This document shows, piece after piece, positions 53,680 to 62,013 of a stretch of 64,000 nucleotides of DNA. This DNA is from Bacteroidia bacterium (GTDB lineage Bacteria > Bacteroidota > Bacteroidia > J057): NCBI GenBank assembly GCA_041391665.1, contig JAWKNO010000002.1:558001-622000 (forward strand), given 5' to 3'. The translations under genes were made by a program, and so were the position numbers. Under the pieces are notes generated by a model, which saw nothing but the letters and a program-made list of their open reading frames with translations, ran no database searches and had not been told where the DNA came from. The first letter of the stretch is position 1; each line of letters opens with the position of its first letter.

Positions 53680-54735
53680 ATGATTTCTAAACTATTATAT
53701 CTGCTGATACCCATCCTGGGCTTAGCTTTTGGCAGTATCTTTCAAAACCCTTCTCAGAATTCTTCTTCTTCTCAACAAAACCTGAAACATATTTCCGGCC
53801 ACCTCAGTGTGATCAACTTCGGCGCTCCAACATCCCTCAGCTTTGCAGGGGAAGAGGTTCCGCTTCAAAATCCTCAGATCAAACAAAAGCTTGACCGCGA
53901 AATTGCCCGTAACGTAAAGTATTACTCCGGTTCGCTCCTGACCATGAAAAGGGCCAACCGTTACCGCGATACCTTCCTGAAGATTCTCCGCGCCAAAGGT
54001 GTGCCTGAAGATTTTTTCTATCTGGCAGTTGCTGAAAGTAATCTGGCAAATGCATCTTCTCCGGTTGGAGCTCAGGGATTCTGGCAGTTTATGGAAAATA
54101 CTGCACTGGAGTATGGACTGGAGGTCTCTGCGACGGTAGATGAGCGCTATCACCCCGAAAAATCTACGCATGCCGCCGCCAGTTATCTGCTGGCCTCTTA
54201 TCGCCAGTTCAACAATTGGGCGCTGGTTGCCGCAGCCTATAATATGGGCGGGCCGGGTTTGCAACGTACCATGGAACAGCAGACCTCCGATAGCTATTAT
54301 GGCCTGAAACTCAACAGAGAGACCGCCAGATATATGTACCGCATCCTGGGATTTAAATGTATCATTGACCAGCCTGACCGATACGGATTCACATTTGAAG
54401 ACAAAGATTTGTATCAGCCAATCCCTTATAAAGTCGTGAAGGTGAGTGGAAATATCAAGGATCTTCGTACCTTTGCCGAACAAAACGGATCTACCTACCA
54501 GATTCTTAAAAATATGAATCCATGGCTGATTTCTGACCATTTGGAAGGAAAGCCGGGAAAAATATACGAAATCAGGTTCCCACTCAGGAGTGAATTCCAT
54601 GCAAATGAATTGCTCCTTCAATCTTCACAGGGAATCGATAGTTCAGAGGATGAGGAGGTAGAACAGCAGCTGAATTCCGGTTCGCAGCACAAATCGGAAC
54701 TGAACACAGAACTTAAAGATGAGCCAAAGTCGTGA
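53680..54735 (+). CDS. lytic transglycosylase (MltD-like)
   Basis: This 351-residue exported protein has a signal or anchor segment (MISKLLYLLIPILGLAFGSI) and a goose-type lysozyme-like SLT domain (about 95-235). The catalytic Glu is in YLAVAESNLANASS, followed by VGAQGFWQFMENTALEYGL and AAYNMGGPGLQ. The C-terminal part (about 250-325) has a LysM-like pattern (VSGNIKDLRTFAEQNGSTYQ) and then a polar acidic tail. The enzyme cleaves peptidoglycan glycan strands with 1,6-anhydro-muramyl ends. Its last 17 bases overlap uvrA. A start at 53632 would place 16 extra residues before the signal segment. Confidence 0.9.
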   Translation: MISKLLYLLIPILGLAFGSIFQNPSQNSSSSQQNLKHISGHLSVINFGAPTSLSFAGEEVPLQNPQIKQKLDREIARNVKYYSGSLLTMKRANRYRDTFLKILRAKGVPEDFFYLAVAESNLANASSPVGAQGFWQFMENTALEYGLEVSATVDERYHPEKSTHAAASYLLASYRQFNNWALVAAAYNMGGPGLQRTMEQQTSDSYYGLKLNRETARYMYRILGFKCIIDQPDRYGFTFEDKDLYQPIPYKVVKVSGNIKDLRTFAEQNGSTYQILKNMNPWLISDHLEGKPGKIYEIRFPLRSEFHANELLLQSSQGIDSSEDEEVEQQLNSGSQHKSELNTELKDEPKS

Positions 54736-57532
54736 GGATCAAATCCTTATTCTCGGAGCGCGGGAGCATAATCTAAAAAATATTGACCTTACTATCCCCC
54801 GCAAAAAACTGGTGGTAATCACCGGTGTAAGTGGATCAGGGAAAAGTTCACTGGCCTTCGACACTTTGTATGCCGAAGGCCAGCGTCGTTATTTAGAGAG
54901 CTTTTCTGCCTATGCACGCCAGTTTCTTGGCGACCTCAAAAGCCCGGATGTCGATAAAATTGACGGACTAAGCCCGGTTATCGCCATTGAGCAAAAAACT
55001 ACCTCGCGCAACCCGCGCTCTACAGTAGGTACGGTTACAGAGATTTATGACCTTTTTCGCCTGCTGTTTGCCCGGGCTGCGGATGCAATCAGTTACAAAA
55101 ATGGGAAAAAAATGGTCAAAATGACAGACGAGCAGGTCGTCGAGGCCATCCTTGAGCAGTTTCCCGAAAAAAAAATGCATATTCTTGCTCCATTGGTCCG
55201 CTCGCGAAAAGGACACTACCGGGAGCTGTTTGAAAATCTCGCCAAACATGGCTACTCCCGTGTGCGGGTGGATGGCGAAGTCATGGAGATTGAAAAAGAA
55301 ATGCGACTCGACCGATACAAAATCCACGATATCGAACTTGTCGTGGATCGGATAAAAATCGGACAAGACAACAAACGTTTATTTGAAAGCATATCCCACG
55401 CCATGAAAACTGGTGATGGAATCGTGCTGTTGGTTGATATGGAGTCTGAACAGACGCATTGGTACAGCCGGAACCTGATGGATCCGGAATCGGGTATCAG
55501 TTACGATGTTCCCTCCCCCAATACTTTTTCCTTCAACTCTCCTTATGGCGCATGTCCAACCTGTAATGGATTGGGGCAAATACACGAGGTGGATTTAGAT
55601 GCGCTCGTACCAGATCCGCAGCTTTCTATCAGTCGTGGGGCGATAGCGCCTCTAGGCGAATACCGCGACATCTGGATGTTTCGCAGGCTCAGGAAAATGG
55701 CCGAAACGCTCGGGTTTTCCATGACGACGCCTTTTGCTGAGCTCCCCGAAGACATTCGCAATCTGATACTTGATGGTACCAAGGCCGGAGTCGCTACAAA
55801 GTTTCGCTCCAAATTTGAAGGAATTAAAACCTTCGTCTCCGATCAGTATCACCAGTCAGGCTCTGAAAAAATCAAAGCCTGGGCGGAGGAGTTTATGAAA
55901 ATATCTACCTGCCCGACCTGTAATGGCAGCAGGCTGAAAGCAGAAAGTCTGTATTTCCAGATTGCAGGTAAAAATATCTTCGACCTCTCCTGCATGGACA
56001 TCAGTACACTTGCTGCATGGCTCGATGACCTGGAAAATCATTTGTCAGAGCGCCAAAAAACGATTGGCGTGGAGGTTATCAAAGAACTTCGCAAACGTGT
56101 GGGTTTTCTGATGCAGGTAGGGCTGGATTATCTGGCACTTGACCGACCTGCCCGCTCCCTTTCAGGAGGCGAAGCGCAGCGCATTCGCCTGGCAACTCAA
56201 ATCGGTTCACAACTCGTCAATGTACTCTATATTCTTGACGAACCCAGTATCGGACTTCATCAGCGCGACAATGAGCGGTTGATACAATCTCTCCTTGAAC
56301 TTCGCGATCTCGGAAACTCGGTGCTCGTTGTTGAGCATGACAAAGACACGATGCTCGCCTCCGATTATATCATTGACTTTGGTCCCGGCGCTGGGATTTA
56401 TGGCGGGCAGATTGTCGCCCAAGGTACGCCGGAGGAAGTGCTAAGAATTCCCTGTGCTACCTCTGATTATCTGTCCAACCGAAAAAGAATTGAAATTCCC
56501 TCCGAAAGGCGGAAACCCACAGACCTTTTTATTCACCTCAAGGGTGCATCCGGCAATAACCTGAAGTCGGTAGACCTTTCTCTTCCACTAGGTGTGTTTA
56601 ACTGTATTACCGGCGTTTCAGGCAGTGGTAAATCTACGCTGATCAATGAAACCTTATTCCCGATCATCAGCCAGCACCTTTACCGCTCCAAGAAAAAGCC
56701 CATGGAATATACGGCTTTTGAGGGAATGGAAAATATCAACAAAGTTGTCAGAATTGATCAGGCGGCCATAGGGCGTACCCCCAGAAGTAATCCGGCAACT
56801 TATACGGGGCTGTTTACTTTTATTCGGCAGTTGTTTGCATCGCTTCCTGAAGCGCAGGCGCGAGGTTACGAAATCGGGCGATTTTCCTTCAACGTAAAAG
56901 GCGGAAGGTGTGAAGAATGTGAGGGAGCGGGGGTTCAGACTATTGAGATGAATTTTCTCCCCGATGTATATGTAACCTGTCCCAAATGCCAGGGAAAAAG
57001 ATATAACCGGGAAACCCTCGAAGTTCGCTATAAAGGAAAATCTATCAGCGACGTCCTGAATATGGATATTTCCGAGGCATTGGAATTTTTTGATGCCCTT
57101 CCCCGAATCAAACGCCAGCTAAAAACACTGCACGATGTTGGGCTGGGCTATATTACCCTTGGGCAACCAGCTACAACACTTTCCGGAGGCGAAGCACAGC
57201 GGATCAAAATATCCGCCGAACTTTCCCGGAAAGATACCGGCAATACCTTATATATTCTCGACGAACCTACTACCGGTCTTCACTTTCAGGACATTCAAAT
57301 GTTGCTGGCTGTGCTCAACCAATTGGTAGACAGAGGAAATACCGTGCTGGTGATCGAACATAACCTGGATGTAATCAAAGTCGCCGACTATATTGTGGAC
57401 CTTGGACCCGAAGGCGGGAAAAGGGGCGGTGAAATACTGGTATCAGGTACTCCTGAAGAAGTAGCAGCATTTCCGGATTCATTTACCGGCCAGTTTCTCG
57501 CTAAAGAACTTTTGAATGTACAGATAGGGTAG
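54719..57532 (+). CDS. uvrA: excinuclease ABC subunit A
   Basis: UvrA is the damage-recognising ATPase of nucleotide excision repair. This 937-residue copy has both ABC ATPase modules (Walker A GVSGSGKSSLAF and GVSGSGKSTLIN; signatures LSGGEAQRI twice; Walker B ILDEPSIGLHQRDN and ILDEPTTGLHFQDI). It also has Zn motifs CPTCNGLG, CPTCNGSRL and a CEECEG...CPKCQG pair. Length is normal and the gene looks intact. Its start overlaps the lytic transglycosylase gene. Its stop codon (57530-57532) lies within GTAGGGGCA, the first nine bases of the palindrome found in the rhs fragments just downstream, so the rhs island joins exactly here. Confidence 0.97.
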   Translation: MSQSREDQILILGAREHNLKNIDLTIPRKKLVVITGVSGSGKSSLAFDTLYAEGQRRYLESFSAYARQFLGDLKSPDVDKIDGLSPVIAIEQKTTSRNPRSTVGTVTEIYDLFRLLFARAADAISYKNGKKMVKMTDEQVVEAILEQFPEKKMHILAPLVRSRKGHYRELFENLAKHGYSRVRVDGEVMEIEKEMRLDRYKIHDIELVVDRIKIGQDNKRLFESISHAMKTGDGIVLLVDMESEQTHWYSRNLMDPESGISYDVPSPNTFSFNSPYGACPTCNGLGQIHEVDLDALVPDPQLSISRGAIAPLGEYRDIWMFRRLRKMAETLGFSMTTPFAELPEDIRNLILDGTKAGVATKFRSKFEGIKTFVSDQYHQSGSEKIKAWAEEFMKISTCPTCNGSRLKAESLYFQIAGKNIFDLSCMDISTLAAWLDDLENHLSERQKTIGVEVIKELRKRVGFLMQVGLDYLALDRPARSLSGGEAQRIRLATQIGSQLVNVLYILDEPSIGLHQRDNERLIQSLLELRDLGNSVLVVEHDKDTMLASDYIIDFGPGAGIYGGQIVAQGTPEEVLRIPCATSDYLSNRKRIEIPSERRKPTDLFIHLKGASGNNLKSVDLSLPLGVFNCITGVSGSGKSTLINETLFPIISQHLYRSKKKPMEYTAFEGMENINKVVRIDQAAIGRTPRSNPATYTGLFTFIRQLFASLPEAQARGYEIGRFSFNVKGGRCEECEGAGVQTIEMNFLPDVYVTCPKCQGKRYNRETLEVRYKGKSISDVLNMDISEALEFFDALPRIKRQLKTLHDVGLGYITLGQPATTLSGGEAQRIKISAELSRKDTGNTLYILDEPTTGLHFQDIQMLLAVLNQLVDRGNTVLVIEHNLDVIKVADYIVDLGPEGGKRGGEILVSGTPEEVAAFPDSFTGQFLAKELLNVQIG

Positions 57533-58996
57533 GGGCAAAATAGACAACCTCACCTACACCTACGAAAACACGGGCGTAGGGGCAGGTCGCGACCTGCCCC
57601 TACCGTCAACGCATCAACGATGCGGGGGTGAAGACGGTGATGACGGGTGTGGCGCATTTCTTCCATCGTTTACAACCACCTAAACAAACCCACCCTCGTC
57701 ACATTTTCCAATGGCAAGAAAATTCAGTATATTTATGCTTGCCTTGAGGGGACTCGAAGGGATGCATCTGGCGCAAAATTGCGACAGAAGGTCTTTGGCA
57801 ATGGAGGCAGTGCTACGACTTTGGAGACCGACTACGTCGGGCCGTTTCATTACGAGGACTCGGATGGCGACGGTTCTTCTGCCACGACGGCAATCCTTTT
57901 CTTTTCCCATGAGGAGGGGCGGGTAAGAAGAGCGGGAGAAGAGCTGATCTATGAAACCTTCCTGAAAGACCACCTCGGCAATGTCCGTGTGATGTTCGCC
58001 GATATGAATGGCGATGGGGCGGTCAGTCCTGACCCGGTGAATGGAGAAGTTTTGCAGATTGAGCATTTTTACCCGTTTGGATTGAGAATGGCGGGGCTTT
58101 CGCTCGTGCCTGCGGTGAAGAATAGCTACCTTTTTACCGGGAAGGAAACCCAAGACGAACTCTCTTTGGGCTGGATAGACTTTGGGGCGCGGATGTATGA
58201 TGCGGCGAGTAGCCGGTGGAATGGGGTGGATGTGTTGGGGGAGAAATACACGGCTTGGAGTCCGTATCATTATGCCTATAACAACCCGGCGTTATTCATA
58301 GATCCCGATGGGAATTCCGGAGTTGTTTCGATTTCCGTTCGCGGTGATGGAAAAATTGTCTTGACGTTTTCCTCTACCCTTCATGTCAGAGGAGAGGTTT
58401 CCGATGAAACAATCGCCAATATGAACCGCGAACTCAACCGCTATTTGAATACGCAGTCGGTGGAATATGACGAAAACATTGTGATTGCGTTTCAGGTTAA
58501 TGCAGTCCGAGAGAATTTAGATGAATTTGACCCGGCGAAAGACAATTTCGTGGATATTGTTCCCGGAGCAAATCATATGAGAATTTCGGATTGGAAATTG
58601 GAACGAATGGACCCAGAAAAGGACGAAGCCGATGTTCGGGTATGGCCGGGTAGAAATATAAAACTTACCCAACAAAATGCCGATGGAGTCATTGACCCAT
58701 ACCAAAAGGAAGGATCGAATACATTACCCCACGAAGTGCTCCACGCTTTTGGCATTTTAGACCGGTACGCAGGGCCGCAGCCCGACCGGGGGTATGATGA
58801 CGATATGATGGGACAGGGAAAACGAACGTACCTGAGGAATCCGGAGCAATTTCAGGGAATTGTCGAATTGGCTAAAAGTGCGCAGGAAAAAAGTCAAGCT
58901 ATTTTTTACATTAACAGTGCTTCTGAAGGGGTAGTCAATTATAATTTGAGTAAGGTTTCTGTAAAACAGAAATCAGGAAAACTTCCACAAAAATAA
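57533..58996 (+). pseudogene. rhs fragment with metzincin-like metallopeptidase tip (copy 1)
   Basis: After the uvrA stop an rhs reading frame begins mid-gene (IDNLTYTYEN), is interrupted by the 28-bp palindrome, and loses frame after TGVAHF. The main frame (GTG at 57647 to 58996, 449 codons) holds the rhs core: SSIVYNHLNKPTLVTFSNGK, FGLRMAGLSL, KETQDELSLGWIDFGARMYD and the core end LFIDPDGN (about residue 220). The variable tip (about 221-449) contains HEVLHAFGILDRY, a HExxHxxGxxD metzincin-type zinc motif, and DDDMMGQG as a possible Met-turn. Rhs tips are usually toxins. Without a complete upstream rhs this copy is probably an orphan cassette; compare the copy at 59497-61085. Confidence 0.8.
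57576..57603. repeat. 28-bp perfect palindrome (copy 1)
   Basis: Half-site GTAGGGGCAGGTCG is followed immediately by its exact reverse complement. It sits in the rhs coding region between YTYEN and RQRINDAG, where the intact sequence would encode only a few residues, so it looks like a small inserted element. Confidence 0.85.
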
Positions 58997-59000
58997 TAAT

Positions 59001-59438
59001 ATGAAAAATTGGAGAGTTTTAATAGGTGTTTTTGTGTTTTACTATTTAGGATTTATTTCTGCGCACTCACAAATAGATTCTAGTCTTACCATAAGAGGAA
59101 TTGTTATCACTCAAGAAATGGTACTTCCCCGATTTATTCCCACTAATTTTGACAATTGGAAAACGGCGATTTTGACAGATACTTTTGCAATTGTTCTAGC
59201 GGACGACCCCAGTAACGTTCTATATAACAATTCGTACATTGAGGACGATTCAACAAACGAATTTGAATTTTTTCGATGGGTAGGAATTGAAATTACGATT
59301 TCCACCCTTCTCTATGCTAAGATTTTGGAATCAAAAACAAGAGAGTCTTTTATACATCATTCTTCCCATTCTTATAAAATCAGCATTTATACGGAATTAG
59401 TTGAAATTGACATCAAAACAGTGAAATTTCTTTGGTAG
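59001..59438 (+). CDS. exported protein after rhs tip 1, immunity candidate
   Basis: This 145-residue protein has a signal peptide (MKNWRVLIGVFVFYYLGFIS, cleavage near SAHSQ). The mature part is beta-rich with no known domain. It begins 4 bases after the tip 1 reading frame, is AT-rich like the tip, and is followed by unrelated sequence, the usual position of an immunity gene. An exported location would fit a peptidase toxin acting in the periplasm. This is inference: no homologue is recognised. A TAG ends it 58 bases before the second rhs fragment. Confidence 0.6.
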   Translation: MKNWRVLIGVFVFYYLGFISAHSQIDSSLTIRGIVITQEMVLPRFIPTNFDNWKTAILTDTFAIVLADDPSNVLYNNSYIEDDSTNEFEFFRWVGIEITISTLLYAKILESKTRESFIHHSSHSYKISIYTELVEIDIKTVKFLW

Positions 59439-59496
59439 TGGACAGAAATACTTCTAAAACTATACGATGAGGCATTTTTTATACTAGTTGAGGCAT

Positions 59497-60148
59497 GTTC
59501 TGTCTCAAGCCCTTGTCCGATCCGATCGCCTACGGCGTCATGGACAACCTCACCTACACCTACGAAAACACGGCGTAGGGGCAGGTCGCGACCTGCCCCT
59601 ACCGTCAACGCATCAACGATGCGGGAGTGAAGACGCTGATGACCGGCGTAGAGCACTTCGTGGATGGCAACACGTCCAACACCGACTACCTCTACGACAA
59701 CAGCGGAAACCTGAAACAGGATTTGAATAAGGGCATTTCCAGCATTGTCTATAATCATCTGAATAAGCCGACGCTGGTGACGTTTTCCAATGGAAAGAAA
59801 ATTCAGTATATTTATGCTTGCCCTGAGGGGACTCGAAGGGATGCTGCCGGAGCAAAGCTAAGGCAGAAGGTCTTTGGCAATGGAGGGTCTTCGACGACGG
59901 TGGAGACCGACTACGTCGGGCCGTTTCACTATGAGGACTCGGACGGCGACGGCAGCAGTGCCACACCGGAAATCCTTTTCTTCTCCCATGAGGAGGGGCG
60001 GGTAAGGCGAGCGGGGAACGAACTTGTGTATGAGTCGTTTTTGAAGGATCACCTCGGGAACGTGCGCGTGATGTTTGCCGATATGAATGGCGATGGCTGG
60101 GTTGATCCCGATCCCGTCAATGGGGAGGTGTTGCAGGTGGATCATTAG
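59497..60148 (+). pseudogene. rhs fragment (copy 2), frame-broken N-terminal part
   Basis: The rhs sequence resumes mid-gene (LKPLSDPIAYGVMDNLTYTY), stops at a TAG created by the palindrome, then continues open as RQRINDAGVKTLMTGVEHFV to VLQVDH. It carries the segment LDGN-like DYLYDNSGNLKQDLNKG that is missing from copy 1. Another stop (60146-60148) lies in a second inserted hairpin. From about 59737 on, its sequence closely matches copy 1 at 57655 on. Confidence 0.85.
59575..59602. repeat. 28-bp perfect palindrome (copy 2)
   Basis: Identical to the palindrome at 57576-57603 and in the same position of the rhs frame. Here the shorter flank makes it introduce a TAG stop. Confidence 0.85.
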
Positions 60149-60175
60149 TATGCTTGCATCCGCCTAAGCGGATCC
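60149..60175. repeat. second small hairpin insertion in the rhs core
   Basis: Compared with copy 1 (GAGCATTTTTACCCGTTTGG, around 58060-58080), copy 2 has an extra stretch with ATCCGC (60158-60163), CTAA and GCGGAT (60168-60173). It brings in the stop codon that splits the copy 2 frame. Confidence 0.6.
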
Positions 60176-60182
60176 TTTTGGT

Positions 60183-61085
60183 TTGAGAATGGCGGGGCTT
60201 TCGCTGGTGCCGGGGGTGAAGAATAGTTACTTGTTTACGGGGAAGGAGACACAAGATGAGTTGGGTTTGGGCTGGATCGACTTTGGGGCGCGGATGTATG
60301 ATGCGGCGAGTAGTAGGTGGAATGGGGTGGATGCGTTGGGGGAGAAATATGTGGGATGGAGTCCATATAACTATGTGATGGGGAATCCATTAATATTTGT
60401 TGATCCGGATGGGCGGACTATTTATGATGCTGACGGAAATAAAATCATTGTTCAAAATGATAAAAAGACAAAAACGCTATCTTTTTCAACTGCAAATGGA
60501 GAAAAATTAAATGAAGGTACGCAAGAGATATTGAGTTCTCTAAACCAAAATCATGACGGACGAAAGCTCCTCCGTAAATTGGATAGAAATTCAAAAGAAA
60601 GGAAGCTTATTCTCTCTGAAAACATAGGCATACTTAAGCAATCTAACGCTGTGGGAATAGCACGAGGGCTGACCCTTACGGATAAAACTGGAAATGCTAC
60701 AATTTATGTGTTTAAAGGATCTTTTGAGACAAAGCGGCTTTCTGAGGAGTCTTTAACAGAAGATAGCTACAATGTAATTGATTTTGACGAAACGAAAGGA
60801 AGAGAGCTTGCCACAATGAATATGAGTAAAACAGAAATTTTAGAACTATATAAAAACAAGACAGAAGTAGAAAGTCAAAAAAGAGAAGCTATTAATTCTC
60901 CAGGACATGATCAATCCCTTTATAGAAAATCTGAGAATTACAAGTATTCTTCCTTAGACAAATTTGTTGAATTGGTATCTTATCATGAAGCGGTTCATAC
61001 TCTTCCTTCAAATAATATTAAAAATGCTGAGGCACATGCGGTGAAACGAGAAGTAAGGTATTTTAAAAGAAATTATCAAAAATGA
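60183..61085 (+). CDS. rhs core end with HExxH metallopeptidase tip (copy 2)
   Basis: This frame (300 codons) continues the rhs core after the hairpin (LRMAGLSLVPGVKNSYLFTG, TQDELGLGWIDFGARMYD, LIFVDPDGRT at about residue 77). The AT-rich tip (about 80-300) contains SYHEAVHTLPSNN, a HExxH zinc motif, followed by NAEAHAVKRE, where a Glu could be the third ligand as in gluzincins. The tip has no similarity to tip 1. It may start at the TTG at 60183 or the ATG at 60189, but as it stands it is detached from the upstream rhs and may be silent. A polymorphic-toxin peptidase is the likely function (inference). Confidence 0.72.
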   Translation: MRMAGLSLVPGVKNSYLFTGKETQDELGLGWIDFGARMYDAASSRWNGVDALGEKYVGWSPYNYVMGNPLIFVDPDGRTIYDADGNKIIVQNDKKTKTLSFSTANGEKLNEGTQEILSSLNQNHDGRKLLRKLDRNSKERKLILSENIGILKQSNAVGIARGLTLTDKTGNATIYVFKGSFETKRLSEESLTEDSYNVIDFDETKGRELATMNMSKTEILELYKNKTEVESQKREAINSPGHDQSLYRKSENYKYSSLDKFVELVSYHEAVHTLPSNNIKNAEAHAVKREVRYFKRNYQK

Positions 61086-61556
61086 ATGATGAAACATAAA
61101 TGGATACTACTGATATTTTTGCTGACGATAATCGCTTGTAACAGTGCCCAAGTAGGTATGAAAAAAAAGTTCTCGTATAAAACTAGAACTGTGAAAAGAT
61201 GCCTTCCCGTAAATATCATTGAAGAACTTTTATCCGAGAGCTATTTTATAACACGTGATACTGCTCAATTCCATCATGTAATAGTTTATCCTTATATAAT
61301 TTCAGATAGTGATCATTGTACGGGTCTCTATAGTTTTTATCTATCGGAAAACAGGAGCAATCCTGAACAACCGCCGACAGACGGACTTTTCCTATTTTTT
61401 GATGGAACTATACATACTCCCTCAAACTCTAAAATGGAGTCACAGAAAACCATTTCAGATTTCATGCTCAGCCATTCTTCGGAATTTACCTCGTACGATT
61501 TAGAAGAGATTAAGTATCATTTTTCTCTAGGGTTTATAAAATATTACATCCATTAA
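61086..61556 (+). CDS. lipoprotein after rhs tip 2, immunity candidate
   Basis: This 156-residue protein starts directly at the tip 2 stop (TGA ATG ATG). It has a lipoprotein signal peptide (MMKHKWILLIFLLTIIAC; lipobox TIIAC, Cys18). The mature part is beta-rich with aromatic strands and matches no family I know. The AT-rich composition, as in the tip, and the tight linkage make it the likely cognate immunity protein. Its envelope location matches that of the candidate after tip 1. Confidence 0.62.
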   Translation: MMKHKWILLIFLLTIIACNSAQVGMKKKFSYKTRTVKRCLPVNIIEELLSESYFITRDTAQFHHVIVYPYIISDSDHCTGLYSFYLSENRSNPEQPPTDGLFLFFDGTIHTPSNSKMESQKTISDFMLSHSSEFTSYDLEEIKYHFSLGFIKYYIH

Positions 61557-61666
61557 ACGAGCGTAAACATTCAGAATGCCGCACACATTAATACCTCGAC
61601 AAATTTAGACCACAAGTTAAGTGTAAAAAAAACTTAAATTGCAGTAGAGATAAAAAAGACACCGAC

Positions 61667-61935
61667 ATGCCCGATTGGCTTTGGACGATCACTTTTTACG
61701 ACCAGCCGCCGGGCCTGGACTTCGACCCCTACGAGCGCAGCGCGACGATCTTCAAATCCTACACCTACGACCCCCGGGGCCGCCTCCTGCGCGTCGAACA
61801 AAAAACCTCGACCACGACGCCGGGACACAATTCCTCCAAATCCGTGATTACCAATACAACATCCGGGGGTGGCTCAGCAAATTTAACCAACCCTCGACGG
61901 CAACGCCGGGCGGCTCGTATCGGGACCTGCCCCGA
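61667..61935 (+). pseudogene. third rhs remnant, frameshifted
   Basis: One frame reads TFYDQPPGLDFDPYERSATI to GRLLRVEQ, a segment of Bacteroidota rhs-like proteins normally upstream of the core. It then continues in another frame as LDHDAGTQFLQIRDYQYNIR and GWLSKFNQP, giving a frameshift at the A-run near 61800-61806. The remnant ends near GACCTGCCCC (about 61923-61932), ten bases shared with the right arm of the palindrome. Confidence 0.75.
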
Positions 61936-62013
61936 ATATCTCAAATATGGTCTGTGCAATAACTTATTTTTCCATATTTCGTTATTATTCCGAATTATAA
62001 ATGCAATCGAAAA

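Noticed and set aside
61615..61640. TTAAGT/ACTTAA hairpin before the third rhs remnant as a terminator
   Set aside because: Short AT-only stem and no clear T-run placement; could be chance in AT-rich DNA.
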